From positions 8,556,001 through 8,620,000 of the forward strand of contig AP026547.1 of NCBI GenBank assembly GCA_026075535.2: a stretch of 64,000 nt of DNA. The letters are read 5' to 3'. The position numbers and the translations under genes were made by a program. The notes beneath the pieces are model-generated. The model saw nothing but the letters and a program-made list of their open reading frames with translations, was not told where the DNA came from and did not search any database. The stretch comes from Tricholoma matsutake (taxonomy: Eukaryota > Basidiomycota > Agaricomycetes > Agaricales > Tricholomataceae). This document shows, piece after piece, positions 21,701 to 33,815 of the stretch (position 1 is its first letter; every line of letters begins with the position of its first letter).

Positions 21701-23740
21701 ACAGACTCTATTGCGCCCTTGGCGCACTTCAGTTGTATGTTATCAGCATACGAAATCTCATCGTCAAAGTCGATGCCAGATACATCAAAGGTATGCTAGC
21801 GAATCCTGACATTGCACCAAGTGCAAGCATTAATCAATGGATTGTATCCATCCTTACCCACTGGGTGCAAGGCACAATACTGCCTGAGAAGTACTGTGAA
21901 AGTATCCTGACAGTATTCCTCATATTGTCAACATACTTCACCAGAGGTATTTTGATAGTACTGAAGGTACTGAAGTAGTATTCTAGATTGGTATGCATAC
22001 TGGCAAAATATCCTTTGGTGAGTATGGTGGCAGTATTAGGAATACTTCCAGAATACTGACATCATACCTTCTCAGAAGTATCTTGCTGTGCAGCCAGTGA
22101 CCTTCCATTTTACACTTGTACATGTCGCTGAAATGCATCACGGCCCAGATGGACTTTCACAACGTCCTCTACAGAATGGAGATGGCGCACAACCAAATGA
22201 TGGATCCTTCGAAGATTGGATCAACTGACTGCATGGTTTTATTCATCAAATCAACTCGCTCACAACTCACCCATTCCCATTGCATTCACTCCAATCAACA
22301 TTCACCCTACCTTCAAATATCAGTAAGGGGGAGAACATCACTTATGAAGATGTCCCTCATTCCAAAAATGCCAAAAGAGATGATGAACAACTTCTTTGTG
22401 TTCGAAAATAGCTCAAAGATTTACAATGACCACCAGACCTCTTCAAAGCAGACTACAGCACTTTCATGCAATATTGCACTGAGTTCTTTATAGATTCTGG
22501 AAAGCTTTGGTGAAAAGATTCACAAGGAGCCCACAAGATCATTGCTATCCCTGAATGCCACCTCAACATTGTTCAAGCTGCTCATGACAACATTGGTCAC
22601 AAGATGGTATTCACTACGAAAACCCTTGTCGCAGTCCAATTTTGGTGGCCCAATATGAAAGCTGACATTGCATGGTACATTTGTTCTTGTCACTTATGCC
22701 AACTTTGACAAACCTGAAATCTGCTTATTCCACCCACAGTGGCAACACCAGCACCACTTTTTGGCAAAGTCTACATCGACACAATGCAAATGCCCCCATT
22801 GAACGGATTCAAATACATCGTTCAAGGGCGATGTTCACTAACAGCCTATCCAGAATGGTGAAAGCTTTGACACAAAAACACCATGACATTAGGAGACTGG
22901 ATCTTTGAAGACATCATTTGTCGCTGGGGGTCTCTTTATGAAATCGTGAGTGATAATGGATCAGCATTTATTGCAGCAATGGAGTATCTTGTGAAATGAT
23001 ACCATATCAATCACATCCGAATCAGTGGTTACAATTCTCAAGCAAACGGGATTGTAGAAAGAGCACACTTCGACGTTTGACAATTGTTATTCAAAGCAGT
23101 CGATGGAGACCAGAGCAAGTGGTCAGATGGAGCATACTGTCTTTTGGGCAGAACACATAACAGTTTGCAAATGCATGGGTTGTTCGCCCTACTTTGCAGT
23201 AACAGGATCACATCCCCTCATTCCACTCGACATCTCTGAAGCTACATATTTGCAGCCCCCTCCAAATTCAATACTTTCAACAACCGATCTTATGGCACGA
23301 AGAGCTATTGCCTTACAAAAATGATCGATTGACCTCGAAAACCTTTATTCGAAGGTTTTGTCAGCCTGTCTCAAAGCTGCAAAACAATTCCACCAGAGGA
23401 CTGTCAAAGACTACAATTTTGCAACAGGGGATTTAGTCCTACTTTGCAATACACAGATCAAAAAGTCCCTTAATCGCAAAATGCGACCTCGATACATCAT
23501 ACATAGGTCCCCTCATCGTCATCAATCAAAGCTATGGAGGAGCCTACATCCTTTGCAAACTCAACGGATCAGTACTCCATCACCCTGTTGCTGCCTTTTG
23601 TCTATTGCCTTACTTGGCACAAAAATCAATTCTGCTCCCTCTGAACTTCCTCGACATCGTCTCAGCACGTCTCGAAACACTTCGACAAACTTCAGATGTC
23701 AACGAAGATATTCTTGATGACATTCCACACCTCAAAGACA
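18750..23740 (+). pseudogene. Gypsy C pol (protease, RT, RNase H, integrase), multiply stopped
   Basis: Order of remnants: retropepsin with VVDPGSLIIA and DILLGRPF at about 19580-19820; RT with YEPSNSSYRLHWFCVTKKDGK and the catalytic box decayed to YINDTPIKGP (about 20640-21170); RNase H start SVDTSHIAVGFFLAQ (about 21560); integrase with an HHCC-like zone (AHDNIGHK, CSCHLCQL), SDNGSAFIAAMEYL and VERAH (about 22550-23060). In-frame TGA codons at 20881, 20902 and 21403 interrupt otherwise well conserved sequence. The loss of the first catalytic Asp of YxDD is another G-to-A change. The element cannot encode a working polymerase. Confidence 0.78.
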
Positions 23741-24090
23741 ATTAACTATTCTCTTTCTATGGTTCACAATTACTTACCTATGATTTTGATTTCTCTTAGT
23801 GTATCATACAAGTCACGATATCACATTATAGTGTGGTTGTGCAACCTCCAAAAGGGTTTTTCAGCCATGATGATTTACTGAGCCTTTCCCTTACTTCATA
23901 ACATCATTTCCTTTCATTTTCTCTTACAAATGCACTCAGAACACTTACAACAACAAGTTTTAGCAATGAATTTCATCTTGAAAAATGTTCAGATATTTCT
24001 TCTACTCTACTTATTTCTTATATCTTCCGATTTCCATTTGACAAAGCACAAATATATTATATGAAAATAGCAAACACAAGCCATGAACTT

Positions 24091-25412
24091 TTACTCTTCT
24101 TCATCCAACATCTTACCCAGTGCTGTTATCTCCTGATCCAGCATATGACACTGCAGCTTTTTCTTTGCCATCTCCTCCAAAATTATTTGTTGGTGCTGCT
24201 CTACGCCCAACATGCCCTCATCACCATCTCGGATTTCCTGCCCCTTCCCTTTCCTGTCTGACTTCATCTGACCCTGCGACCTTGAAGACCCTGCCTCCAG
24301 TGCTAACAAAGGCCTGACAGCTCAAATTCGAGGTACTATACATTATGAAATATTAGTGAATGCCTTGAAAAGACATTATTTGGTGGCTTACCTGGTTTCG
24401 GATGCTCCAGAACCTTTCCCCCATGACTCCCTACAGCCTTCTTTTCTTTTACCTTATAAACCCCCTGCCTTGAAACCCCCTCCCAATAGCAGCACCCTTG
24501 TGCTTCTTGCATGCATTTGTGGCACTTCACTGCTTCTTCATCTACAACGCACATGGGCTGGCTCTTGAAGCCAGAGCATTGATCGCACTACAGGTGTTTC
24601 ATTAGTTTCAAAATCCTTGCAAAACATTTTGTATGACTTACTGGTCCTTCAAACTTGAGAAGTCCCCCCTCCTTGAATCTTGCTTGTTTAGTGGTGATTC
24701 CTTGTTTGCCATTGTTGTCATCTTTGTCAAGGTCCTCCTCCATCACCTGCCACTTTTGGGTGCCCAGGATAATGACTGGGTCTTCATCCACCTCCTGATC
24801 CTCCTCCCCAACTTCTGCTACCTGAATCGCCTCACTTTCTGCCTGCAACGCTAAATTTTGCCTCTTCAGATCGTTGTCTTTGCCCGAACCTCAGCAACAA
24901 GAAAAGCTTGAGTAGACTTGAGAGCCTTCCATCATTCATTGAGCTTGGCAGCTTTTGCTGCCGCTGCCTTGTGCCAAAACTCTTCTGCCTCCTCCCGAAG
25001 CTTTGCCTCTGCCTCCGCCACTGCTGCTTCTGCCTCAGACTTCATCTGAGCAGCCCTGGCCTCTTCCTCCTCTTGTTTGACTTCATCTGCTAGGTCCTGG
25101 AATAGGACCTCGGCACCCCAAGAAAGCCACTCCTGACATGCCAGAGGAGCGTACAAATCAAATACCTTGTCCACAACCTTTTGAATGGCCTGCGAATGGG
25201 ATTACTCAACATTGTCCACAAGATTGTCATATTTGTACTATGAAAAGTCATTAGCATCTAAAACCATCTCAGAAAACGCATCGACACTCACCATTTTCTC
25301 ACAAAAATCTTGCTCCCAAACTTTGAAATCGATATCTTCCACCTTACCAACTTCGGGCATGGACTTCGTGTGTTCGAGGATGTCGTGTTCAAATTCGAGG
25401 AGTAGCAACATG
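24091..25412 (-). pseudogene. Antisense Cys-rich coiled-coil gene inside gypsy C
   Basis: A minus-strand coding stretch lies between integrase and the 3' LTR. It starts at ATG 25412 (MLLLLEFEHDILEHTKS), then a Glu/Ala-rich coiled coil (EEEEARAAQMKSEAEAAVAE), an acidic part (EVGEEDQEVDEDPVIIL), and, after a clean intron (donor GTAAGT after FEGP, acceptor before 24584), a cysteine cluster: CDQC, then Cys, CHKC and CC, near 24584-24490. A basic tail follows. The Cys spacing suggests zinc binding. At least one stop and one frame shift are present, so this copy is probably dead. I do not know its function. An antisense gene at this place is unusual for gypsy elements. Confidence 0.6.
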
Positions 25413-25565
25413 ATCAGAGGATGTAAGAGACGAGTTCAACTCAAAGATGGGAGAAAAAGAGCGAGGTTTTGAGTTACCTTTATAGGTTTTTCAACATGAT
25501 CACAGATTTGGCATGTGACTCTGATTGGCTGACTGGGACAGTCAGGATTTCAGTAAGGGGGAGGA

Positions 25566-26572
25566 TGATAGGTCCACTATGGCAGCAGAGCTCTGAAAAC
25601 AGGAAATCACACTCAGACAACTCCTTCCCAAAGTCCTACGATTTTGCAAATGCTTATGAATGCCTACGAACGCATGAAACAATGAAATGACACTTTGAAA
25701 TGTTTTGAAAGACTTCAAACCATTTCAAATGACTTTGGCTGCCATATTCCTATCGGACTGAACCTCAAACACATGTTCCCACCATTACACACACTAACAC
25801 ATCACATTCCTGCCACCACAAACATGAGGAGACATGATGCCTAGCAACTTAGTGTGCATTGAGGTGCTTTTCGATGTATTCATGATTTATTGGAACCACA
25901 AGACAAGGAGATTTGATATATCAGGTATATGGCATGTTTCTTTCTTATCATTTTCTCATTTACTTTGTGATTTTGATGCCTTGTTCACTGCCTGACATTT
26001 ACCACATGTTCTGCCTCATGGCCTTTTACCTTTTTAATACTATCTCTCTAAAACATATATAGTTTGGTGTATTTACTGTTGATACAACAAGGAAAATTGT
26101 CTTCTCACATTGTCTATCATCTGACTTAAGGGTTTAACTCTTGAGTTTTAGCTCAGTCTTAGTCTGAACTCGCTCAAGTATTCTGTGAACTATGTTGTTT
26201 CACCACATAGTTTCTTGAAACTCTCATCAAATCGTCTATCTACTGTGTCATTGTCTCTTATCTCACCTTCGACTATCATCACCATCTCCCGAACTCGTGA
26301 AACCATTTCAGAGATTCTCAAACTCCTTCACATCACTGCTAAACTCTTTCATATCATTTTGGAATGCTTTGTAGTGTATTGTGTTACTTCGGACAGCTTT
26401 GCAGAACTTTGCACAGCCTAATACTGCTTTGCAATGTTTTACAGTACGTATACCAGCCTTTGGATAGCACAGTGATATTCAGTACTGCCTTGCAACCTTA
26501 CTCTGACTTGTGTTATATCTCCTAAGACCAGTTTAGTTGGTTTTGGTTGAGTTTCCAGGTTGATCATCATCA
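25566..26572 (+). repeat. 3' LTR of gypsy C
   Basis: 1007 bp with TGAT...ATCA ends, preceded by a purine tract. Its last 450 bp repeat the left LTR remnant. It contains a TATA-like TATATAGTTTGG near 26057. Immediately to its right the DIRS-like reverse transcriptase begins in mid-domain. Confidence 0.82.
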
Positions 26573-27701
26573 GCGCTAACCCCAATCAACCATTGGTACT
26601 TTTTAAATCAGATGTAGCCGAAGCATACTGCCTACTCCCTATGCATCCCCTGTGGCAAATCAAGCAGATAATCACTATTGATGGCAAACATGATGTTGAT
26701 CGGAACAACTGTTTTGGAGGATGGGGTTCTGCAGGGATCTACATTCCCTTCAATGGCCTCGTGACATGGATTGCCAAGAACATCCAAGGGATACATGACC
26801 TATGGACTTACATGGATGATTCTTTCAGGATAGATGAGGAGGGTAATGTGCTGTGGTACCACAAGTATGGGAAAGACATGCCGGCAAACCAGGTTAAACT
26901 TCTGTCCCTGTGGGACAAACTGGGTATACTGCATGAACCACATAAACAACTCTTCAACAGGAAGCTCATGATTATTGGCATTGAAGTCAATGCCAACAGT
27001 TTGACCCTCACTCTCAAGCATTCAATGACCTCCTGCAGGAACTCCAAGAGTTCTCATCGTGGTCAATATGTAAGTGAACTTTGCATCGCTGGCAGTGACT
27101 GGCGGGATGGATGAACTGGTGTTTCAACATTTGCCCAATGATTCATCCTGCTCTCAACAACATGTACCCGAAATTTGCAGAAAAACAGGAACCTCTAGCA
27201 AAAGTTTGGGTGAACAACACAGTCCAACAAGATCTCGCTTGGGCAGTAGGACACCTATGAGCGTCCCTGGGAGTCAGACTTTTGTCCTCTGTGAGTTGGG
27301 ATGAAGAAGACACAGACAAGACAGTCCTCTGTGATGCATGCATGGAAGGCATGGCTTTCTGGTACCCCAAACATCAACAAGGGTTCTACTCACCGGTACC
27401 ACCTGGGGCAATGCATGATATTATTTTCTACTACAAGGCTTTAGCTGTCACCAGTGCAATAGACAATTTATGTGCGAGGGGCACCGAATATTCCAAAATA
27501 ATCATCCTCACTGACAGCATGAACACTGTGGACATCTTCAGTTCCCTCCATTGTCAACCTGAGTTCAACCCCCTGCTACGGCACTGTGTTAATGTTTCCT
27601 CAGCAACAACTTGGATACACATGTACTGCACATCCCAGAAGAAAGGAATGAAGTGGCAGATGCCATTTCTCGGCATGATTTTGACAGAGCAAGCAGACTA
27701 G
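26573..27701 (+). pseudogene. DIRS-like reverse transcriptase and RNase H remnant
   Basis: RT begins at LFKSDVAEAYCLLPMHP. It has GGWGSAGIYIPFN and the catalytic box WTYMDDSF with YMDD intact, then MPANQVKLL and LGILHEPHKQLF. The RNase H-like part has LCDACMEGMAFWYP and LTDSMNTVDIF, with acidic active-site candidates. The frame changes at least once between the two (near 27110-27280). Confidence 0.72.
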
Positions 27702-27779
27702 TACCTGGGATACACATCTCAGCTTTTAAACCCCCACACTTCAATATGTTGGGGGCAACAAAAAAATGATTACCTCACA

Positions 27780-28737
27780 CATCTGTGCCCAGCAACCTGT
27801 ATGAGAGCTGTGGTCATGGGAACAACTTGTCTGGGAATGCACAATAGCTCTCGGACAAGCAATCAATGTCAGCACATGGAAAAACTATGGATCTGCTCTC
27901 AACTCTTACCTATCATTTGTGCGCATGCATAAGATGCCAGTAGAACCCACCACTGACACCCTCAGCCTCTATACTGTTTACATGTGCCACCATATCAAAC
28001 CAGACTCAGTGGACACTTACCTTTCAGGAATCTGCCACCAACTTAAACCTTACTTTCCTCACATTCACGAAATCAGAAAATTGAGGCTTGTTCACTGAAT
28101 GCTAGAAGGTTGCAAGCATCTATGGGGAACTCCCACGGTGAGAAAATGCACCCTCACAATCACCAATCTCAACACGGTCATCAACCGCTACAACAACCCA
28201 ACACACAATGAGCTCTTGTTCTGCACCCAGCTGTGTGTGGGATTTTTCGCTCCGATGCATTTGGGCAAACTCACATGGCCAGATGACACTGATCTACAGG
28301 ATCCCTGGAAACTCACAAAACACAACTCGGTCATTCTCGATGCAGCATCCTTTCATTTTTTCTTGCCTGGCCACAAGGCCGACAAGTTCTTTGAAGGAAA
28401 CACCATCATTTTATACTCAAACCCTTTCCCCTGCGACCCAACAACCCTGTTCCTCCCCTACATCCAATCTCGCAACTGCCTATTCCCCCTCTCATCTCCT
28501 CTCTGGCTCAAGTCAGATGGGATGGTGCCAACAAGAGGATTCTTCATGCGATGGCTACGTAGTTTCTTCAAGAAGGATATAGGAGGTCAGTCAATGAGGG
28601 CTGGAGGGGCAACATCACTTGCAGAGAATGGTGTCGCACCACACATCATACAGGGAATTGTGCGATGGGCATCAGCTGCATGGCAAATCTACATTTGTAA
28701 GCACCCTGTACTCCTCCAAGCAATGCTTCATGCTTGA
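27780..28737 (+). pseudogene. DIRS-like tyrosine recombinase
   Basis: The N-terminal core reads INVSTWKNYGSALNSYLSFV. A TGA at 28096 follows LVH. The catalytic half runs to 28737 with GGQSMRAGGATSLAENG, IIQGIVRWAS and the nucleophile tyrosine in WQIYICKHPVLL. These match the RxxG..Y layout of DIRS/Crypton recombinases, which integrate a circular intermediate by strand exchange instead of using a DDE integrase. Confidence 0.72.
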
Positions 28738-28867
28738 AGCTCCTTGTTTGCTCCCCCCCCCCCACAAGGGAAGCCATATCATCAATCTCACCTTTTACCT
28801 ACATCTCTAACCACTGTTTTTTTTTTTTTTGCTTTTCTTTTCTTTTTCCCTTTTCTTTCATAGGTTT

Positions 28868-28994
28868 TAGGCATACCTTAAGAATCTGAATATTATTAGA
28901 CCCTTCTGACTGGCCTTTTGGGTCGTCAAAGGTGTCGATTACACTACCTTTTCACCCTCTCATGAGAACCTAACATCATGCCCTCGCCCATTGG
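28868..28994 (+). repeat. 127-bp direct repeat, copy 1
   Basis: Direct repeat of 29394-29520, starting TAGGCA and ending CCCATTGG. The few differences are mostly C/T or G/A at CpG. Its place just after the recombinase suits the split direct repeats at a DIRS-like 3' end. Confidence 0.75.
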
Positions 28995-29393
28995 TCGAGT
29001 TTAAAGTCTGTTTACTCAAGTCCAATGGAAAGAGGCCTGCTTGTGGCGGTGCTCTCGACCACTTCCCTTGGCACCACATGCAACCTCCTCCAGCACTGCA
29101 TGCTCACTCTATTGACTTTGCACCGCATGCACGCTCCAGTCACCTTACTATGTGACGACGATTCACACTGAACCTTAGTCTGGGCCACGTCATGCACTGC
29201 AGCCCCCTATTCCTAGTGAGATATGTGAGCAGCAGAGACATTGTTCCAGTGTCTCTCTGCTTCTCACTCTCTCCTAGGTAAGGGGTTCTCTATAATCTCT
29301 GTCTCTCTGCTTCTCACTCCTGCCTAGTATCGTCTCACCATGTACTCAATTACTTTTTGTACTCCCACCTCCCCCCACTTGTTACATAATTGG

Positions 29394-29520
29394 TAGGCAC
29401 ACCTTGAGAATCTGAATACTATTAGACCCTTCTGACTGGCTTTTTGGGTTGTCGAAGGTGTTGTTTACACTACCTTTTCACCCTCTCATGAGAACCTAAC
29501 ATCATGTCCTCGCCCATTGG
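29394..29520 (+). repeat. 127-bp direct repeat, copy 2
   Basis: Second copy of 28868-28994, 526 bp further on. Between them lies a T/C-rich segment with a duplicated TGTCTCTCTGCTTCTCACT motif. It may mark the right limit of the DIRS-like element. Confidence 0.72.
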
Positions 29521-29522
29521 AC

Positions 29523-31888
29523 AATATAAAAAGTTGAATTGAGTTCAACTGGGAATGTTTATCTGTGCACTATTGGTGTTTTAAGTTGTTTGAGTATATT
29601 TGACAAGAGGACCAATTCTGGCAATAAGGCTACAACTAGATACAAGACTGATGGATACTCGTATGGCTTTCCAATTTTCCAACATAATTGTGAGCTACAT
29701 ATCATGCTTTGCAATGCCTCCATCAGACTTGTCTAAAATAGCCCAGAACTCAAATACTGTCATAACATTCCAATGTTAGCTCTGATAATAAATTACTTGT
29801 AGTGTGAAGATAAAAGTATTTAATCAGGTCTCATTATATAACATTGTGATAGCTATTTGTCACTATTGACTGGAAATACCAGCATCTCCACAATTTCCTG
29901 ATGTAAAGTAACTATTTTCACTTGTAATACTGCTAATAAAATTATTTGAAGATTATATGCAATGAGTATGTAGATTTCATGGAATGAGACCACATTTGAC
30001 ATCTAAAACTTGAAGACACCAACCCTCTAGCTTACATACAATGGGGTCACAAGGGTATCAATATTGCTATTATAGACAGAAGCTGAATGAATCACTTTGG
30101 AATGCATAGGACATGGCTCAACAGATGCATCACTGGCACCATTGATCAGTTCCTCTTCCTGTGCTTTTTTCACATTCAACACAGCCCAGCATTTTCCAGT
30201 GCCTCCAAAACTCATTGCTCATCCATCAAATTTGCCTCATTGTCAAGCCATTTCTCATCAAGATTGGAGCACTATGGAGCCTGCAGAGTAGGAAACCCAT
30301 CCCACATTTCACACCTTTGAATAGTGTAAATTGATATATGTATGGTATAGTTTTCATGTATTGATAAACCCCAGAATGGAATAGGTTTCATCAGGAGTTG
30401 GAATGAAAATCTACCCCTAAGAGGAGTGAAAAAGGAGGTTTTTTTCTATATGCAAGGGATGAGTCAATGGGATGAAAACCTCCCAAATTTTGTCCCCAGT
30501 TCATCCCACACCAAATTCATCCCATGGGATGGTTTTCATCTTTATATGGGCAAAAATGACACTCCTCTACATGGGCTGAATTTCACCAACTGTAAGGGGA
30601 ATGAAAGAAGGAATTTTCCCCCCCCCATTTAAGGGTGTCAAAGGGATGAATTCCTCACAGAATTTGTCCTAATTCATACTGTACCAAATCTATCCCATGG
30701 GTTGTTTTCATCTTTATATGGGCGATAATAACAACCTCTACCCAGGTTGAATTTCATCAACTTTCCAGGTTCTTTGAGAGTGGAAGAATTCATCCACTTT
30801 ATGTAGTAGTTTTATCAACAGGTTTCATACTGCTAGCAGTGACTTTTCAACTGTTATGGGTAGTGGTCCCCCACATTGGAAATCATTTGTTATTGGCCGA
30901 AATTCAGGCCATACATACAGAGCATGATCACATTTCAAGCATGATCCATATCTGAGCTACCCCTATCCTCTTTTATGCCTCCATTCATCATCTTTGGTCC
31001 CTGGTGAACACACAGACCAAGAATTGCTCCATTGTATTCTCCAGATGCTCTCCAGATGCTCATGCATATCACAGTCAAGTCCAAGGGCTTTCAAGTGAGC
31101 TTGAGCCTGTTGCTGATCCAATTTGTTACCTTTTTCAAACACATAGCAAATCTGCTTGTTGTTCTCATAGAGCACCTCTGTTGCCCATTGTTGCTGGTCA
31201 GTATGAACAAGAAAGGAAAGTTTCATCTATGACAACTGAATTCAACAGAACTCTCCACCATATCCATGACTAATGTCTGACCTTTGCACACAACATTGTA
31301 TTGGACATATCACAGACATGAGCAGACCAGAATAATGCAAAAAGATAAGTCAATGTGGCACAGGTAAAAAGATATCAAGCAAAATTATGCAGTCACCAAA
31401 TTGACCCATCCAAAAACCCAGTAAATGGTAAAGAAGCCATGCCATCATCTCTGGGGATAGTAAAATGTCAGTTTCCAACACTATTGGCAAGGGTCCACCC
31501 TTGCCAGGTCAAATCAGTGGATCAAAATGAGAAGTGCAAGAGAAAACTGACAGTTGATTTCACATTAGTTCCTGAGTAGCATCCAAAATTGAGAGGAAGC
31601 TGTACCACTGCCCAACCAAATCCTTCAGGGACCATGTATAAGCACAGAAAAGGAGTACCAATGTCCAACTGATGTCCATTACTTCATGCTTGACAGCTTC
31701 GATAAAATTTCAGACAGTAAAGGCACAGAGTGATGCAGCCAATGAGTGGAACACTAAGAGAATGCAGTGAGGCACCAGGAGTCTAGGCATAAGTCACTTG
31801 TCACACCATCTGGACAGGATATGTCAATGTTGCAGTCAATGGTGACACTGAATGATGTGGATTGTCATCAGGCATGATATCCCATCAT
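29523..31888. other. AT-rich region with no recognised gene
   Basis: No conserved domain was recognised. A minus-strand stretch at 31226-30963 (MKLSFLVHTDQQQWATEVLYE) has protein-like composition but no known family. A degenerate pair of about 90-bp repeats lies at 30463-30560 and 30645-30735. The rest looks like old, mutated repeat DNA. Confidence 0.45.
30463..30735. repeat. Degenerate direct repeat pair of about 90 bp
   Basis: Two copies share GGGATGAA...CATCCCATGGG...GTTTTCATCTTTATATGGGC with substitutions, at 30463-30560 and about 30645-30735. They have GGGATGAA/TTCATCCC inverted motifs inside. The origin is unknown. Confidence 0.5.
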
Positions 31889-31933
31889 CCTCAGTAAAAA
31901 AGAAAGTTGTGTAAAAGTATGGCTGATGTCATC
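31889..31933 (+). repeat. Left terminal inverted repeat of the Plavaka-like element
   Basis: Begins CCTCAGTAAAAAAGAA after CATCAT. It pairs with 55137-55181 on the opposite strand. Confidence 0.55.
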
Positions 31934-32050
31934 AAATTTTGGAACTACAGGGACCTGACTAGCATTGCTGGATTTGATACAATCCCCTGACTATGGTAGT
32001 CAACCTCTAGTCATCTAGTATCAATTCTGTAATCAAAATAGCATAGTTGT

Positions 32051-32151
32051 GCAAATGTCATGTAAGTCAGGTAAAAGTCAGGTCAGAGTCATGTACCTTT
32101 AGTCATGCAAATGTCATGTAAGTCAGGTAAAAGTCAGGTCAGAGTCATGTA
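32051..32151. repeat. Subterminal 45-bp direct repeat
   Basis: Two identical 45-bp copies at 32051-32095 and 32107-32151, made of GTCATGTAAGTCAGG, GTAAAAGTCAGG and AGAGTCATGT motifs. Related single motifs follow to 32220, and inverted ones occur at 55120-55160. Reiterated subterminal motifs are the usual transposase-binding sites of CACTA-like elements. Confidence 0.65.
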
Positions 32152-33815
32152 GGCCTCGTGTTCAAAAGTCATCCTTAAGTCAGGTAAAAGTCATGCAGAT
32201 GTCATGCAGGTGTACAGTGATAGTCATGTCCATGTCAACTGAGATTTATTAAAATAATAGTAGTGCCTAAGTGCTAAACATCGTGGAGAACGTAAAGAAT
32301 GTATGTAAAAAAATTAGCCTGGTCAGGCACCAGCAGAGGCTGTACTGGTGAGCTTGACTTTGCTTCTTGGCCTTGCACTAAGGACAGGGGTAAGCATGCT
32401 TCCACTTGGCTGAAAAGAATGTACCTGCTGGAGAACTTTGGCAATGTCATCCTTTGACAGCTGCTGTGTCTTTGGACTGGTGAGGATCACGTAAATGAGA
32501 TCTATGGAATGCTTCAGCAGCAAGCATCAAATTACTTACCTTCCTTGCGCATCTTGTTGTGCACTCTGGAATCCTTAGCCACATTTTCAGCTTGTCCTTG
32601 TGAAGACTCTGTTATGGTTCATCATTGTGGAAATCAATCAGAAGAGGAAATTAGTAGTAGATGAAAAAAACATATGTGAAGCATCGCAGCCCCAGAAGTT
32701 TCATCTGTAGCCAGAGGGGGGCTCATAATAGTCCTAGCTTTCATGCTTGTTAGGGAGGGATGTTGAGCCAATGGCAATGTCACAGCCGTAGAGACCATCA
32801 TGTCCTCTGTGAGCAAAGTTGAAGAAACTGTGGTAGACTGCGATGGTGATAATAGTGGCACAGGCAGCATGAATGGCAGCAGAGGTGGTGTTGACAGTGG
32901 TGGAGGTGAAGGTGGAGGTGAGGGTGGAGGTGTGGGTGATGATTGTAGCGGTGGCGCAGTTTCTGTGGCACCTCCATTGGTCGGCACAGGCTGGATCATT
33001 GGATCGTTAGACACTAGGATTAGAGAACAAACAACATACCCCTCCTTCTTGTTTCCACAGTGTCCAGATCCTCTCTACCACCTCCTGTAAATATGTGTCA
33101 CTGAGGTAGCCAGAAGCCTGGATGTTGTGTTGGTGACAAAAAATGTGTGTGATTTTGCAGGTTTTGAGGGCTGTGGCTATTAGTCCTTGCACTGTCTCAG
33201 TGCTCCCTACAGATTCCCATGAGGCCAGGATGGATCAAATAGACATGTTTCCACCAGTGAACTGGAGGTGACCCCAGCTGGATCCACTGTCATCTTCAGA
33301 TATGTGGGGAGAGTTTGGATTGGTGTTCTCAATTCGCAAAAGAAAGGTGGCAGTAAGATGGGGAGTTGGTCAGTTTTAAAGTCAGGGGTTTCTTCCATAG
33401 CATTGAGGAAATTGATTGCAAATGGCACTAGTGGGAAATCAAGCATGAAGATACCTGTGTAGATTATGTAGTTAGCAGCATCATTGCACATAAGCCAGCC
33501 TGACCACATACCTTTAAGCCCAGCAACTTAGGTCGAGCATTAGCATGGTTGGTCGATTCATCAATTCAGAGAAAACTTACTTGAAGGATCGACCCAGATA
33601 TAACTGATCTCGATGTCAGTTGACGTGGGTGCCTGGAGGTTGTTCAAAAAATTCATAGAGTCCAACAGGCTCATTGTTGATGCCATGATGTTGCTGGTAG
33701 GGCACTCTTTTTCATCCCTCCAGTTTCTCTTTGGTAATGTAGGCTTTTGTGGAGTTGATGATGGCTTGGCTCACTTACAGCTTTCTGTTTTCTCTGAGGT
33801 TGAACTTCTGGAGGG

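Larger units (their letters stand above)
16962..26572 (+). mobile_element. Decayed Ty3/gypsy element C with truncated 5' LTR
   Basis: A partial 5' LTR (16962-17401) matches the last 450 bp of a full 3' LTR (25566-26572, TGAT...ATCA ends). Between them are gag, protease, RT, RNase H and integrase remnants in plus orientation, and a minus-strand gene before the 3' LTR. A purine tract (AAGGGGGAGGA) precedes the 3' LTR. Multiple in-frame stops make pol non-functional. The missing 5' part of the left LTR and the abrupt switch to copia A sequence show a deletion or recombination at 16961/16962. Confidence 0.85.
26573..29522 (+). mobile_element. 5'-truncated DIRS-like tyrosine-recombinase retroelement
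   Basis: Contains, in order, a reverse transcriptase fragment, an RNase H-like domain and a tyrosine recombinase, followed by non-coding sequence with a 127-bp direct repeat. This domain order is specific to DIRS-like elements. The 5' half is missing: RT starts in mid-domain exactly where gypsy C ends. Element C probably inserted here before the left side was lost. Confidence 0.75.

Noticed and set aside
29523..31888. Possible additional transposase remnants
   Set aside because: No catalytic motif or terminal repeat could be identified; left as unassigned repeat-like DNA.
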